This document shows, piece after piece, positions 16,451-26,228 of a DNA stretch of 64,000 nucleotides; positions within the stretch are counted from its first letter, which is position 1; every line of letters begins with the position of its first letter. A program made the translations under genes and the position numbers. Below the pieces are notes generated by a model that searched no databases, was not told where the DNA came from, and saw nothing but the letters and a program-made list of their open reading frames with translations. Source of the DNA: G965212005 sp965212005 (GTDB lineage: Bacteria; Pseudomonadota; Gammaproteobacteria; Porifericomitales; Porifericomitaceae); the NCBI GenBank assembly GCA_965212005.1, contig OZ243038.1, forward strand, positions 1,612,001 to 1,676,000. Reading direction: 5' to 3'.

Positions 16451-18274
16451 ATGGAGCAATTTGACAACACGGAAGAGCAATCAAAGCTGAAACTGCTGAT
16501 TGCGAAAGGGAAAGAGCAGGGGTTTTTAACGTATCACGAAATCAATGATCACGTGTCCGATGATATCGTTGACCCGGAGCAGTTCGAAGACATCATCGGC
16601 ACTATAAACGAGATGGGTATCTCGGTTCACGAGACCCCGCCCAACCTGGAGACCCTGATGAACGAGGGCGCCGGAGAGGATGGCACGAACCCTCCGGAAA
16701 CTTCGCCACTGGCAAGTACAGGACATGAGTTGGGCCACACTACGGATCCGGTTCGCATGTACATGCGTGAGATGGGCAACATTGATCTGCTGGACCGGGC
16801 AGGTGAAATTAAACTGTCAAAACGCATTGAAGAGGGAATTAACCAGATGCTGAAGGCGCTGTGCTGCTATCCGGCAACCATCGCCACCTTGCTGGCCAGC
16901 TTCAGGGAAGTGGAGGCAGGTCAGATCAAGCTCGGGGAAATGATTATCGGTTTGTTTGAAGAAAAGTCCCAGAAAAAATTACTTGCCCACAAGAAAGACG
17001 CTGCACGGGAGCGGGCACAGGCCTCATCGGAGCTGATCGTTATTGCCGCCGATTTGGTGGAAATCAAAGAAGTCAAGCGGCGTATTATGAGCATTGAAAG
17101 GCTGCATAAGCGGATGTTGAGTGCCCTTAGACGCAGGAGCTGGCCGCATCATCCGGAGGTTAATGATTTGCGGGAGAAGCTGGAGCAGAAATTCATGGGA
17201 CTGCGACTGTCTTTGAAGTTTGTTGAGCGGTTGATCGCCGACGTGCGCGCAACGACGGAGTTCATCCGCAAACAAGAGCGGGAGATTATGCATATTTGTG
17301 TCAAGCAGGCCAGGATGCCGCTCAGCACTTTTAAGAGGAACTTTCACGGGAATGAGACCGACTTGACTTGGACGAATACGATTTGCAGTTCCTCCGGAGC
17401 TTATGCCGATTTAGCACGACCGTTCCAGGATCAGATCGTGCGTGCGCAGAAGAGGATCGTCAAACAGCTTAAGGCAAAGCAGTTGAATATCGGTGAAATT
17501 AAAGAGATATACCGTAGATTGTCGGTAGGACGAGCCCACACGGGACGAGCCAAGAAAGAAATGGTGGAGGCCAACTTGCGCCTGGTGATTTCTATCGCCA
17601 AGAAATACACCAAGCGCGGCTTGCTGTTCCTGGACCTCATTCAAGAAGGCAACATCGGCCTGATGAAGGCAGTGGACAAGTTTGAATACCGGCGCGGCTA
17701 TAAGTTCTCGACTTATGCGACGTGGTGGATTCGCCAGGCGATTACCCGCTCCATCGCTGACCAGGCGCGCACGATTCGCATTCCGGTGCACATGATCGAA
17801 ACCATCAACAAGCTCAACCGAATCTCCCGGCAGATCGTGCAGGAAAAAGGACGGGAGCCGACTCCACGCGAGTTGGCTGACCGCATGGAAATTCCGGAGG
17901 AGAAGGTGCGAAAGGTGTTGAAGATCTTTAAGGAACCGCTCTCCACCGAAACCCCGATTGGAGACGAGGAAGATTCGCGGCTTGGAGATTTTATCGAGGA
18001 CGTAAACATTCAATCGCCCAGCGGGTCAGCCGATTTTTCCGGCATGCGTGAGGCCATCCAGGAAGCGCTGGGAAGTCTGTCCCCGCGCGAGGAAAAAGTG
18101 CTGCGTATGCGTTTCGGTCTGCAGATGAATACCGATCACACCTTGGAGGAAGTCGGCAAGCAGTTCAACGTAACCCGTGAGCGGATTCGTCAGATCGAGG
18201 CTAAGGCGCTGCGCAAGCTGCGACAGCCTGCCCGCTCTGAACAGCTTCGCACGTTCCTGATCCATCTCGGTTAG
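16451..18274 (+). CDS. rpoD: RNA polymerase primary sigma factor (sigma-70)
   Basis: Directs RNA polymerase to housekeeping promoters. It has 607 residues from the ATG at 16451, chosen because MEQFDN with ggag upstream fits the family; the open frame extends further back without homology. Region 1.1 covers residues 1-75 and region 1.2 begins DPVRMYMREMG. A non-conserved spacer of about 220 residues follows. Regions 2.1-2.4 include IGLMKAVDKFEYRRGYKFST and YATWWIRQAI. The 3.2 finger is TETPIGDEEDSRLGDF, and the region 4 helix-turn-helix is TLEEVGKQFNVTRERIRQIE. It stands alone here, without rpsU-dnaG. Confidence 0.98.
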   Translation: MEQFDNTEEQSKLKLLIAKGKEQGFLTYHEINDHVSDDIVDPEQFEDIIGTINEMGISVHETPPNLETLMNEGAGEDGTNPPETSPLASTGHELGHTTDPVRMYMREMGNIDLLDRAGEIKLSKRIEEGINQMLKALCCYPATIATLLASFREVEAGQIKLGEMIIGLFEEKSQKKLLAHKKDAARERAQASSELIVIAADLVEIKEVKRRIMSIERLHKRMLSALRRRSWPHHPEVNDLREKLEQKFMGLRLSLKFVERLIADVRATTEFIRKQEREIMHICVKQARMPLSTFKRNFHGNETDLTWTNTICSSSGAYADLARPFQDQIVRAQKRIVKQLKAKQLNIGEIKEIYRRLSVGRAHTGRAKKEMVEANLRLVISIAKKYTKRGLLFLDLIQEGNIGLMKAVDKFEYRRGYKFSTYATWWIRQAITRSIADQARTIRIPVHMIETINKLNRISRQIVQEKGREPTPRELADRMEIPEEKVRKVLKIFKEPLSTETPIGDEEDSRLGDFIEDVNIQSPSGSADFSGMREAIQEALGSLSPREEKVLRMRFGLQMNTDHTLEEVGKQFNVTRERIRQIEAKALRKLRQPARSEQLRTFLIHLG

Positions 18275-18828
18275 CAGCTTGGGCGCAAGGGCGGCTGTTC
18301 CGCTGGTGCGTCCCTCGCCTCTTCGCGGCTGAGAATACGCGAAACAGGGCCTCGTTTCCCGCGCGGTCGGCAATCTTGCCGCTGGCAGATCGCCACCGTG
18401 CGGAGTATCGTCGGTCGGAGTTAGTCAATGCTGCGCGCTCTCCACCTGCTTAACGCTGCCCTGCGGCAGGCCGATTACCCGGTTTACCGTCGGTACTGGT
18501 TACTGAAAAAGATGCCCTGGAAAACAGGCATCCCTGCAGCCGTGTTCCTGCATGGCATTGCGATTGCCGCGTTGGTGGTACTGCAGAATCTTCTTACGGA
18601 ATCATCGATCGCGCACAGGGCACGGAGTCGGCTGCCATGGGAATCACGGCGGCGCACCGTGGGTACTGCCTGCTGTACGTTGTGATGATTATAATGCCTC
18701 TGACGGGGCATCGGCACCGGCGCAAACGCGGAATATTGCTGTATTTTCAGACATGGTGTGAGGTCCGAAACGGGAGATGCCCCGCCGACAGCGGAACATG
18801 AACGCGGCCTTTATGGGATTCGACAGGC
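18275..18828. other. intergenic region rpoD-gcvH
   Basis: 554 bases. One frame (18428-18685, plus, 85 codons) has a hydrophobic stretch (AAVFLHGIAIAALVVL) but no family resemblance and no clear ribosome site, so I do not call it. No glycine riboswitch consensus was found before gcvH. Confidence 0.4.
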
Positions 18829-19209
18829 ATGGATAAAATCAAATTCAGCAAAGACCATCAATGGGTGCGTCTCGATGCAGCCGGCGTTGCCACCATCGGC
18901 ATATCCAACCATGCGCAAGAGGAAATGGGCGACGTCGTGTTTGTTGAATTACCGGTCGTTGGGGATACAATAGAGCAGGGCAGGGCGGCAGGTGTCGTTG
19001 AATCAGTGAAAACGGCGAGTGACTTGCTTTCCCCCATCAGCGGATCGGTGGTTGAAGTCAATCCGGAATTGGAAAGCTCGCCCGGCTTGGTGAACCAGGA
19101 CGCGCAGGGAAAGGGTTGGCTGTTCAAGGTTGATCCTTCGGACGTCTCGCAGTGCGACGTCCTGATGGACGAGGCAATTTACAGGGACTTCATCTCCAAG
19201 ATCGAATAA
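18829..19209 (+). CDS. gcvH: glycine cleavage system H protein
   Basis: Shuttles the methylamine group between the P, T and L proteins on a lipoyl arm. It has 126 residues, normal length. The N-terminus is KFSKDHQWVRLD and the lipoylated lysine is K61 in GVVESVKTASD. The C-terminal half (PGLVNQDAQGKGWLFKV) is also conserved. gcvT and gcvP are not adjacent. The next gene is an alanine/glycine-type sodium symporter, which makes sense for glycine use. Confidence 0.96.
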   Translation: MDKIKFSKDHQWVRLDAAGVATIGISNHAQEEMGDVVFVELPVVGDTIEQGRAAGVVESVKTASDLLSPISGSVVEVNPELESSPGLVNQDAQGKGWLFKVDPSDVSQCDVLMDEAIYRDFISKIE

Positions 19210-19282
19210 AGCGCCGCCTCACCGCAACCGGGCATATTCGCGTGGCGTTGTTCCGTTGCAGAATCGTCCCTGGGAGGAAATC

Positions 19283-20659
19283 ATGGAAGCGTTGTCTGAT
19301 TTTGTCCATGTAGTGAACGACTATGTATGGGGCGCTCCCATGCTGATCTCGATTGTCGGCGTTGGACTGTTTTTGACACTGAGCCTGCGCCTGATCCCGA
19401 TTAGGAAAATCGGTTACGCTGCAGGCCTGTTATGGCAGGGCCGTACAGCTGACGGGGTTGGAGACGTCAGCGCATTCAGCGCGCTGATGACCTCGCTTTC
19501 GGCGACCATCGGAACGGGTAACATTGCCGGTGTCGCCACCGCCATTGCGATGGGTGGGCCCGGTGCCTTGTTCTGGATGTGGGTCACCGCGTTGGTGGGC
19601 ATGGCAACCAAGTACGCCGAGGCCGTGTGCGCCGTCCGATACAGGGAGCAGGATGCCACCGGCAGGCAAATCGGCGGCCCAATGTACTACATCAAGAATG
19701 GCCTTGGCGCCAAATGGGCCTGGCTGGGTTTTTTGTTTGCCTTGTTTGGTTCTATTGCGGCTTTTGGCATCGGCAATACAGTGCAATCGAACTCGATCGC
19801 AGACGCGCTGGACGACAAGTTTGGAGTTTCGCCGCTAATTACCGCCATCGTGCTGATGTCGCTGGTTGGCGCGGTCCTGATAGGCGGTATCAAGAGCATC
19901 GCCGCCTGGGCCGGCAGGCTGGTGCCGTTCATGGCTTTGTTCTACGTCGCCTTCGGGCTGGTCGTGTTGCTCATCAACGCCGTGGAAATTCCCGCCGCCC
20001 TTGTCTTGATTGTTAAAAGCGCGTTTACCGGACAGGCGGCAACTGGCGGATTTGCCGGCGCGGGGATTTGGATGGCCATTCGTTTCGGCGTGGCCCGAGG
20101 CGTGTTTTCCAACGAAGCCGGACTCGGCAGTGCACCGATCGCGCATGCCGCGGCGAAAACCGACAGCCCGGTTCGTCAAGGCACCATTGCGATGCTGGGG
20201 ACCTTCATTGACACCCTCATAGTGTGCTCGATCACCGGACTTGCGATCGTCTCTTCCGGTGTGTGGTCCAGCGGACAAACCAGCGTGGATCTAACGGCGA
20301 TGGCTTTTGATGCTGCTCTGCCCGGAGGTCAGTTCCTGGTGATCGTCGCGCTGGTGCTTTTTGCCTTCACAACCATTCTCGGTTGGAGCTACTACGGTGA
20401 AAAATGCTGGCAGTACATTTTCGGCGTGCGCAGCATCATTTTCTACCGCGTGGCCTGGGTGATTGCGATCTTTATCGGGCCATGGGCCCTTACATGGGAA
20501 GGAGGTGCCAGGGAGGGAATCGATTTTATTTGGTTGCTGGCGGACACCTTGAATGCAATGATGGCTTTGCCTAACTTGTGCGCGCTGTTGCTTCTTTCTC
20601 CGGTCGTAATCAAGCTGACCAGGGAATATTATGCAAGCCGCCCCCGGGCAGTTTTATAG
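19283..20659 (+). CDS. sodium:alanine (glycine) symporter, AGCS family
   Basis: 458 residues with about ten membrane helices, starting at an ATG with a ggagg ribosome site seven bases upstream. Family segments include SATIGTGNIAGVATAI, the GGPMYYIKNGLG loop, the RGVFSNEAGLGSAPIAHAAAKT motif and a C-terminal GWSYYGEKCWQYIFG. AGCS carriers import alanine, glycine or related small amino acids with sodium. The adjacency to gcvH suggests glycine among the substrates (inference). Confidence 0.93.
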   Translation: MEALSDFVHVVNDYVWGAPMLISIVGVGLFLTLSLRLIPIRKIGYAAGLLWQGRTADGVGDVSAFSALMTSLSATIGTGNIAGVATAIAMGGPGALFWMWVTALVGMATKYAEAVCAVRYREQDATGRQIGGPMYYIKNGLGAKWAWLGFLFALFGSIAAFGIGNTVQSNSIADALDDKFGVSPLITAIVLMSLVGAVLIGGIKSIAAWAGRLVPFMALFYVAFGLVVLLINAVEIPAALVLIVKSAFTGQAATGGFAGAGIWMAIRFGVARGVFSNEAGLGSAPIAHAAAKTDSPVRQGTIAMLGTFIDTLIVCSITGLAIVSSGVWSSGQTSVDLTAMAFDAALPGGQFLVIVALVLFAFTTILGWSYYGEKCWQYIFGVRSIIFYRVAWVIAIFIGPWALTWEGGAREGIDFIWLLADTLNAMMALPNLCALLLLSPVVIKLTREYYASRPRAVL

Positions 20660-20842
20660 CCTGCTGTCGAAGGGTGCGCGAGACCCGGGCGACACGGCAG
20701 TCGGGGGAGAGTCTTTTGCGCGCAAGGGGAGGGCCTGGGGTATACGGACGTGATCCCTGGGTCAACCGACATTCGGCGGTTAAAACGCCCGCTTCATAAT
20801 GCACGGAGGCCTTCGTGGTAGAATACGGGGAGTGCATTTCAA

Positions 20843-20919
20843 GGGCCTTTAGCTCAGTGGGTCAGAGCACTCGACTCATAATCGATCGGTCGCTGGTTCG
20901 AATCCAGCAAGGCCCACCA
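20843..20919 (+). tRNA. tRNA-Ile2 (anticodon CAU)
   Basis: 77 bases with CCA encoded. The acceptor stem GGGCCTT pairs with AAGGCCC. The D-arm is GCTCAGTGGGTCAGAGC, the anticodon loop CTCATAA carries CAT, and the T-arm CTGGTTCGAATCCAG is normal. The CAT anticodon could mean Met, but the body closely follows E. coli tRNA-Ile2 (agctcagtgg, cgactcataatcg, tggtcgctggttc). The cytosine is therefore expected to be modified to lysidine by TilS so the tRNA reads AUA. Confidence 0.95.
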
Positions 20920-21197
20920 GATTGATCAATATGCGGCTCTCAGCCGGTTGGGGCCACGGCAGAAATAGCGGGGCGTCTTTCCTACAGACTGCTCTCTGGT
21001 CCCAGGCGTAAATCCCTGGGTCGGCCCTTTATCCTACTTTCCCCGTTTGCGGTCGGCAGCGGCAGGCAGAAGTCTCTGAACGAAAGACGTCACCAAACGG
21101 CGAGGCGGGCTCCGTTGATCGGCACCGGCATTTTTGCGCACTGTACACCGGTGCGAACACCGGGAGCTTATTGAAGTCGCACGCGCAGCAGCGCGGC

Positions 21198-21980
21198 TTA
21201 TGTTTCGAAGGCGCCCAGGACCGGAGTGTGATCGGAGGGGCGCGGCCAGCCGCGCGGAGTACGGTCAGGAACGCAGGAAAGGCAACTCCGTGCCAGTGCC
21301 TCGCTGGCCAACATGTGGTCGATACGCAGGCCATGATCACGACGGAAGGAGCCGCCTCGGTAATCCCACCAGGTATAGCCCGGTTCTTGCGCGTGCAGGC
21401 GACGAAAACAGTCTGCCAGACCATGGCGCAGCAGTGTCTGGAAATACTCCCGCTCGGGCACACTGACCAGTACCTTGCCTTGCCACTTCTGCGGATCGTA
21501 TAGGTCATGATCAGTCGGGGCGATGTTGAAATCGCCCAGCACGACGAGCCTGGAATTTTGCTGTAGCAGATGCTTCACGTACCCGGCCAACTGCTCAAGC
21601 CACTCCAGCTTGTAGCGGTATTTATCAGAGTCAATTTCAGCTCCATTGGGCACATAGAGGTTCAGCACGCCAATTTCCGGCTCCCGAAACCGGGTGTATA
21701 GAACTCTGCTCTGATTGTCCGGGTAGCCGGGGATGCCTTTCTCGCTCTGCACGCTTTCCAGGGTGCTGAGCGTGGCGACCCCGTTGTAGCTTTTCTGTCC
21801 GTGAAAGTCGGCCTGGTAGCCCAGCTCGGAGAATGCGGCAATGGGAAACAACTCGTCGCCCAGCTTGGTTTCCTGCAGGGCGATAATATGCGGCCGTTCC
21901 GTTTTCAGCCATTGCCGGACCTGGTCCAGGCGCACGCGCAGCGAGTTGACGTTCCAGGTGGCGATCCGCAGTGAGGTCAT
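21198..21980 (-). CDS. xthA: exodeoxyribonuclease III
   Basis: AP endonuclease and 3'-5' exonuclease of base excision repair. It has 260 residues. The exonuclease-endonuclease-phosphatase fold motifs are all present: ATWNVNSLR, ALQETK (metal-binding Glu), NLYVPNG, VLGDFNIAPTD, RIDHML and PSDHTPV at the C-terminus. Its ATG overlaps the prlC stop by four bases (ATGA), so it is translated from the same message as prlC. Confidence 0.96.
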   Translation of the reverse strand: MTSLRIATWNVNSLRVRLDQVRQWLKTERPHIIALQETKLGDELFPIAAFSELGYQADFHGQKSYNGVATLSTLESVQSEKGIPGYPDNQSRVLYTRFREPEIGVLNLYVPNGAEIDSDKYRYKLEWLEQLAGYVKHLLQQNSRLVVLGDFNIAPTDHDLYDPQKWQGKVLVSVPEREYFQTLLRHGLADCFRRLHAQEPGYTWWDYRGGSFRRDHGLRIDHMLASEALARSCLSCVPDRTPRGWPRPSDHTPVLGAFET

Positions 21981-24073
21981 GTTCTCCGGATGATGGAGCC
22001 GGCAGGCTCGGGCGTGTCCAGTCCCGCCTGCCGCAGCAGCGGATCAATGCTCGGTTCCTGGCCACGGAATTGTTTGAACAACTCCAGCGGCTCGTCGACC
22101 CCGCCCCGGCTGAGCACCGTGCGAAGGAAATCCGCGCCGGTCTCGGCGTTGAAGATGCCTTCTTCGCTGAAGCGGGCATAGGCATCAGCAGCCAGCACTT
22201 CGGCCCACAGGTAACCGTAGTAGCCGGCCGCGTAACCGCCGGCAAAGATATGCGAGAAACTGTGTTGAAAGCGATTATAGTCCGGCACCGCCAGCGCCGC
22301 GATCTGCTTTCGGATCCGGTCCAGTAGTGCTTGTATTTCCCGTTGATCAGGCCCGTGCTCCAACAGGTGCAACTCAAAATCAAACAGGGAAAATTCCAGT
22401 TGGCGTACCAGGAACAGCCCGCTATGAAAGCGGCGACTGGCGCACAAACGTTGTTTTAGCTCCGGGGGAAGCATGGCCCCGGTTTTGTGATGCGCGGCGA
22501 TCAAGTCCAGAACCTGTGGCTCCCAGCACCAGTTCTCCATGAACTGGCTGGGGAATTCTATCGCGTCCCAGGGAACGCCGTTAATGCCGGCCACGCCGGG
22601 TTCATCCACTTCGGTCAGCAGGTGGTGCAGGCAGTGTCCAAACTCGTGGAACAGGGTTTCCACCTCCTGCATCGTGAGCAGCGAGGGTTGGTCCGCGAGC
22701 GGTGGTGCGAAATTACAGTTCAGGAAGGCCGCCGGGAGTTGCAGCTGGTCCCCTTGCCGGCTGCGGTTGCGGCACTCGTCCATCCAGGCACCGCCGCGTT
22801 TTTCCGGACGTGCGTACAGGTCCAGGTACAGGCAGCCGCGTTCTTGTCCGTCCCGGTCATTGAGACGGCAGAAGACAACGTCCGCGTGCCAGGCAGACGG
22901 AGGCGCCCGCAGGGTCTGCACCCGGATGCCGTACAGGCGTTCAATAACGCCGAACATGCCTTGCAGTACGTGCGGTAACGGGAAATAGCCGCGCAACTCT
23001 TCCTGCGAAAGTTGGAATCGCTGTTCGCGCAGCCTTTCCGAGTAGTAAGGCAAGTCCCAGCTTTGAATTTCATTTGCGCCGTATTCGCTGCGAGCGAAAT
23101 CGCTCAGTTCGCTGAATTCCTGCTGCGCGAGTGGACGGGCTCGGGCGCTAAGACTGTGTAAAAGGTCCAGTACCTCTGCCGGCTTCCGGGCCATGCGGCG
23201 TTCCAGGGCATAGTGGGCGAAACTGGGAAAACCGAGCAGTTTCGCCAATTGCGCCCGCAGGCGCAAAATCTGCTCCATGACGGATGAGTTATCCCAGCGT
23301 GGCTCTGCCGCCTGTGCGGAAGCGCGGGTTGTATAAGCGCGGTACATTTCCTCGCGTAGTGCCCGGTCCTTTGCGTGTCGCATGACCATCAAGTAACAGG
23401 GCGGATCCAGGCTAAGCATCCAGCCGTCCCGGTTTAACCGGGAGGCGCAATTTTGCCGAAGGAGCTGCAGCGTGCTCAATGACAGGCCGGTGAGCCTGTT
23501 CGCATTCGGCAGATACTTATGCCAGGCATTGGTTGAATCGAGCAGATTTTCCTCGAAGCGGCAATTTAACTGCGCAAGTTGTTGCAGGATCTGCCGTAAG
23601 CGCTCCTGCTCTTTTTTCCCCAGGGCCATCCCTGCAAGGCGAAAGTCCCGCAGCGTGTTTTTTACGATCCGGTGCCGGGCGGCGGTTAGCTTGGAGAAAC
23701 CGGGACTTTCGGAAAGGGAAAGCTGCTTCACGGCATGGTACAGATCCGGATTTTGCATGATCTCCGTCTGGTAGGCCGTCAGCTTGGGGAGGCAGGCATT
23801 GTAGGCAGAGCGCAACTGCTCCCGATCAGCCACCGCGTGTAGATGGGCCACCGGAGACCAGGCTCGCTGCAGCCGGTCTTCCAGTGCCTGGATCGGCCCC
23901 AGGCAGTGTTCCCATTCGCCATCCGGAGCGGTTTTGAGCAGGGACACGATCTGCTCACGATTGCCCTGCAAGATCTGGTTAATAGCTGGCTCTACGTGTT
24001 TCGGCAGAATGCGGTCGAAAGCCGGCAAGTCGTCAAGCTGCAGAAGTGGATTACTGTCGTTGTGTCCTTGCAT
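21977..24073 (-). CDS. prlC: oligopeptidase A (M3 family zinc peptidase)
   Basis: Cytoplasmic peptidase that degrades signal peptides and other short peptides. It has 698 residues, close to E. coli PrlC (680). The zinc motif HEFGH is near residue 473 in LFHEFGHCLHHLL, followed by the M3-typical GVAGINGVPWDAIEFPSQFMENW. The N-terminal LPAFDRILPKHVEPAI and C-terminal GYAAGYYGYLWAEVLAADAY are characteristic. It starts at ATG 24073 and is followed by xthA with a four-base overlap. Confidence 0.95.
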   Translation of the reverse strand: MQGHNDSNPLLQLDDLPAFDRILPKHVEPAINQILQGNREQIVSLLKTAPDGEWEHCLGPIQALEDRLQRAWSPVAHLHAVADREQLRSAYNACLPKLTAYQTEIMQNPDLYHAVKQLSLSESPGFSKLTAARHRIVKNTLRDFRLAGMALGKKEQERLRQILQQLAQLNCRFEENLLDSTNAWHKYLPNANRLTGLSLSTLQLLRQNCASRLNRDGWMLSLDPPCYLMVMRHAKDRALREEMYRAYTTRASAQAAEPRWDNSSVMEQILRLRAQLAKLLGFPSFAHYALERRMARKPAEVLDLLHSLSARARPLAQQEFSELSDFARSEYGANEIQSWDLPYYSERLREQRFQLSQEELRGYFPLPHVLQGMFGVIERLYGIRVQTLRAPPSAWHADVVFCRLNDRDGQERGCLYLDLYARPEKRGGAWMDECRNRSRQGDQLQLPAAFLNCNFAPPLADQPSLLTMQEVETLFHEFGHCLHHLLTEVDEPGVAGINGVPWDAIEFPSQFMENWCWEPQVLDLIAAHHKTGAMLPPELKQRLCASRRFHSGLFLVRQLEFSLFDFELHLLEHGPDQREIQALLDRIRKQIAALAVPDYNRFQHSFSHIFAGGYAAGYYGYLWAEVLAADAYARFSEEGIFNAETGADFLRTVLSRGGVDEPLELFKQFRGQEPSIDPLLRQAGLDTPEPAGSIIRRT

Positions 24074-24203
24074 GATCCTCTTTATTTTATAGATGCGGGT
24101 TCTCTGTCATGCTGCCGGACGGCGGATTCAACCCGCTGAGAATCCCGTTGCCTGTGCCTTATTCGATCAATGCAACGGACAGCCGGGCCACCGCCGATCG
24201 TTG

Positions 24204-24662
24204 CTACTTTCGTAAATCGCCGGGCCTGGAACCAATGTGCTTGCGCTTGCGCCGGGGTTTATCATTGTCCTCGGGAGGAGAACCCCATTGATTATCGGAT
24301 TCCTGGCCGCCTAGGAAGCCAAGGATGATCAGCACGATCAGGTTTACATAAGGCAACAAGAGAATAATCAATATCCACCACCCGCTACGGCCAAGGTCAT
24401 GAAACCGCCGTACCACTAGCGACAAGAAAGGGATTATCATCAAAACTCCAAAGAGACCGGAGAATAGCCCCCCTACTCCTGAAGGTTCACCATCAGCGGT
24501 AGGTGGACCACCGGTGAAATAGGTTCCCAGTCCGACGTCGATAAAATTCAGGGCCAGAGAGGTAATGATTACGAACAGCAGGAAAAACCAAAGCTCCGCC
24601 CGCCGGGCCCGCCCCTTGAAATCGAAGTAGTGTGTAGTAATGGACTTTATAATCAGCCCCAT
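24204..24662 (-). CDS. DUF805 inner-membrane protein
   Basis: 152 residues with four hydrophobic segments. The diagnostic DUF805 motif RRFHDLGRSGWW lies between the third and fourth segments, and the N-terminal FKGRARRAELWFFLLF segment is also typical. The tail is very basic (PRRKRKHIGSRPG). Family function is unknown. A Gly/Pro-rich loop between helices two and three is longer than in most members. The gene stands alone upstream of prlC on the same strand. Confidence 0.85.
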   Translation of the reverse strand: MGLIIKSITTHYFDFKGRARRAELWFFLLFVIITSLALNFIDVGLGTYFTGGPPTADGEPSGVGGLFSGLFGVLMIIPFLSLVVRRFHDLGRSGWWILIILLLPYVNLIVLIILGFLGGQESDNQWGSPPEDNDKPRRKRKHIGSRPGDLRK

Positions 24663-25166
24663 TTCCCGCTCCTATCCATCTAATCTGCCCGAAGAACCTG
24701 TTTCCCGCCGGGGATTTTATCACTGGCCGGCCTGTCCATACAAGGCACGGGATTTACTGGATGATGCCGTTGTGCTGTATTTTGGGCGACCGCTGGGTCG
24801 CGCGTGTTTGTCTCCACGCGGGTACCAGCCGCAGCTCTGTTGGTGTAAAAATCCTGCACCAGGCCAGTATGATTTGATGAGATGAGTGGGCGCAGGCAGC
24901 ACCGGCGGTTGCGCTGTCATCCAGTGCCGGCAGCGCAGGATCCCCAACGTCCTCCGCAGGGTCCGGGAAGCCTCGCCCGGGGTTGGGCAGAGAAAAAGCC
25001 AGCGCTGGAACCTTGGTAAGCGCCTCGCCGTTACCCGGAAGCCTGGGCACGGTGCAACGGGCCCCGGTGGGCAAATGGCTTGCCGGACGTGGGCGGATGC
25101 AATAGAATAAAAGCTCTTGTTTGGCATCACTCCGGGCGGCGTGTCCCGGTCGGAGTATAAGTAATT
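24663..25166. other. intergenic region DUF805 gene-rpmE
   Basis: About 500 bases with no gene I can support. Overlapping frames on both strands are GC artefacts. It should hold the divergent promoters for the DUF805 gene and rpmE. Confidence 0.4.
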
Positions 25167-25379
25167 ATGAAAGCGGATATTCATCCAGAATACTCAGTAG
25201 TTACCGTTACCTGCAGTTGCGGGCACAGCTTCCGCACGAGGTCTACGTATCCACAAAGCGCACTGCATATCGAGGTCTGCTCGCAGTGTCACCCCTTCTA
25301 TACCGGGCAGCAGAAGATACTGGACACCGAAGGCCGGGTGGATCGGTTCCGGCGCAAGTACGGTATTCAGCAAAGCTGA
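25167..25379 (+). CDS. rpmE: 50S ribosomal protein L31 (zinc-binding form)
   Basis: 70 residues. The sequence MKADIHPEY at the start and the four-cysteine zinc site (C16, C18, C38, C41, in TCSCGH and EVCSQCHPFYTG) identify the C+ form of L31. The C-terminus KILDTEGRVDRFRRKYG is typical. The zinc form is used under zinc-replete conditions and can serve as a zinc reserve. The nuclease gene begins 24 bases downstream. Confidence 0.97.
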   Translation: MKADIHPEYSVVTVTCSCGHSFRTRSTYPQSALHIEVCSQCHPFYTGQQKILDTEGRVDRFRRKYGIQQS

Positions 25380-25403
25380 TCCCTTGTTATCGGGGTGAAT
25401 CGT

Positions 25404-26228
25404 ATGACGGCGGCAGGTGTGCCGTCTGTTCTGCCGGTGTTGCTTTGGCTTTTTTGTGCGCCGGCGCTTGGGCAATGCCGGGCGCCGTCCGCGGAGCTAT
25501 TGCCGGTCTCCCACGTGATCGATGGCGATACCGTAAAGTTACAGGACGGTCGCCGCCTGCGCCTGATCGGTATTGATACTCCTGAAATCGGACGCAAGGG
25601 GGCACCGCATCAGCCAGGCGCTCTTGAGGCTCGCGCGTACTTGCAGCGCCTCTTGCGGTCCACTGAATGGCAATTGCGGCTGAGCTATGACGAGCAGCGC
25701 CGGGATCGTTATCAGCGCTTGCTGGCCCATGCTTTTTTGCCCGATGGTGAGAGTGTCGCCACTCTGCTGCTGGCACAGGGGCTGGGGACTTCCCTGGTTG
25801 TGCCGCCTAATTTGGAGTTCCTTTCCTGTTATCGGCGGGCCGTTGCTGCCGCCCGGCAGCGGCGCGCAGGATTGTGGGCGGTGGCTGATTATCAGCTTAT
25901 GCGAGTTCACGCTCTGCCGTCGGCGAAGCGCAGCTATCGGCAACTGATCGGAACAGTGGAGCAGGTTCGCACCGGAACCGCTGCCGTTTGGTTGTACTTG
26001 CAGCACGGGCTGCGGTTGCGTATTCCGCGGCAGAATCTGCACTATTTCGGTTCTCTGGACTGGGACCGCCTGCAAGGCCGGCCATTGGCCATGCGTGGCA
26101 TGCTGCACGCTTCTTCCTCCAATCATCGGCTGATGCATATACGCCACCCGGCGGACCTGTTCTGTCCAGATGAAGATCAGGAAGCCCCTGCGGAAGAACT
26201 GCGTCTGCCGTGCCCTCAAGCGCGGTGA
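25404..26228 (+). CDS. secreted thermonuclease-family (SNase) protein
   Basis: 274 residues from the ATG at 25404, with ggggtga seven bases upstream; a GTG at 25395 is possible. The signal peptide is PSVLPVLLWLFCAPALG. The nuclease domain has VIDGDTVKL, the arginine/aspartate segment LRLIGIDTPEIG, the Glu of PGALEARAYL and the second arginine in RRDRYQRLLAHAF, i.e. the catalytic Arg-Glu-Arg set. A C-terminal extension of about 120 residues has no recognised domain. It is likely a periplasmic or extracellular nuclease. It may be co-transcribed with rpmE. Confidence 0.88.
   Translation: MTAAGVPSVLPVLLWLFCAPALGQCRAPSAELLPVSHVIDGDTVKLQDGRRLRLIGIDTPEIGRKGAPHQPGALEARAYLQRLLRSTEWQLRLSYDEQRRDRYQRLLAHAFLPDGESVATLLLAQGLGTSLVVPPNLEFLSCYRRAVAAARQRRAGLWAVADYQLMRVHALPSAKRSYRQLIGTVEQVRTGTAAVWLYLQHGLRLRIPRQNLHYFGSLDWDRLQGRPLAMRGMLHASSSNHRLMHIRHPADLFCPDEDQEAPAEELRLPCPQAR

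Noticed and set aside
18428..18685. Possible small membrane protein after rpoD
   Set aside because: A hydrophobic stretch is present, but there is no Shine-Dalgarno, no motif, and the downstream half is Arg-rich chance coding.
18686..18828. Glycine riboswitch before gcvH
   Set aside because: Searched by eye for the paired aptamer consensus; the characteristic conserved blocks are not there.
20843..20919. Elongator or initiator tRNA-Met
   Set aside because: The anticodon is CAT, but the arms match tRNA-Ile2 and not tRNA-Met types.
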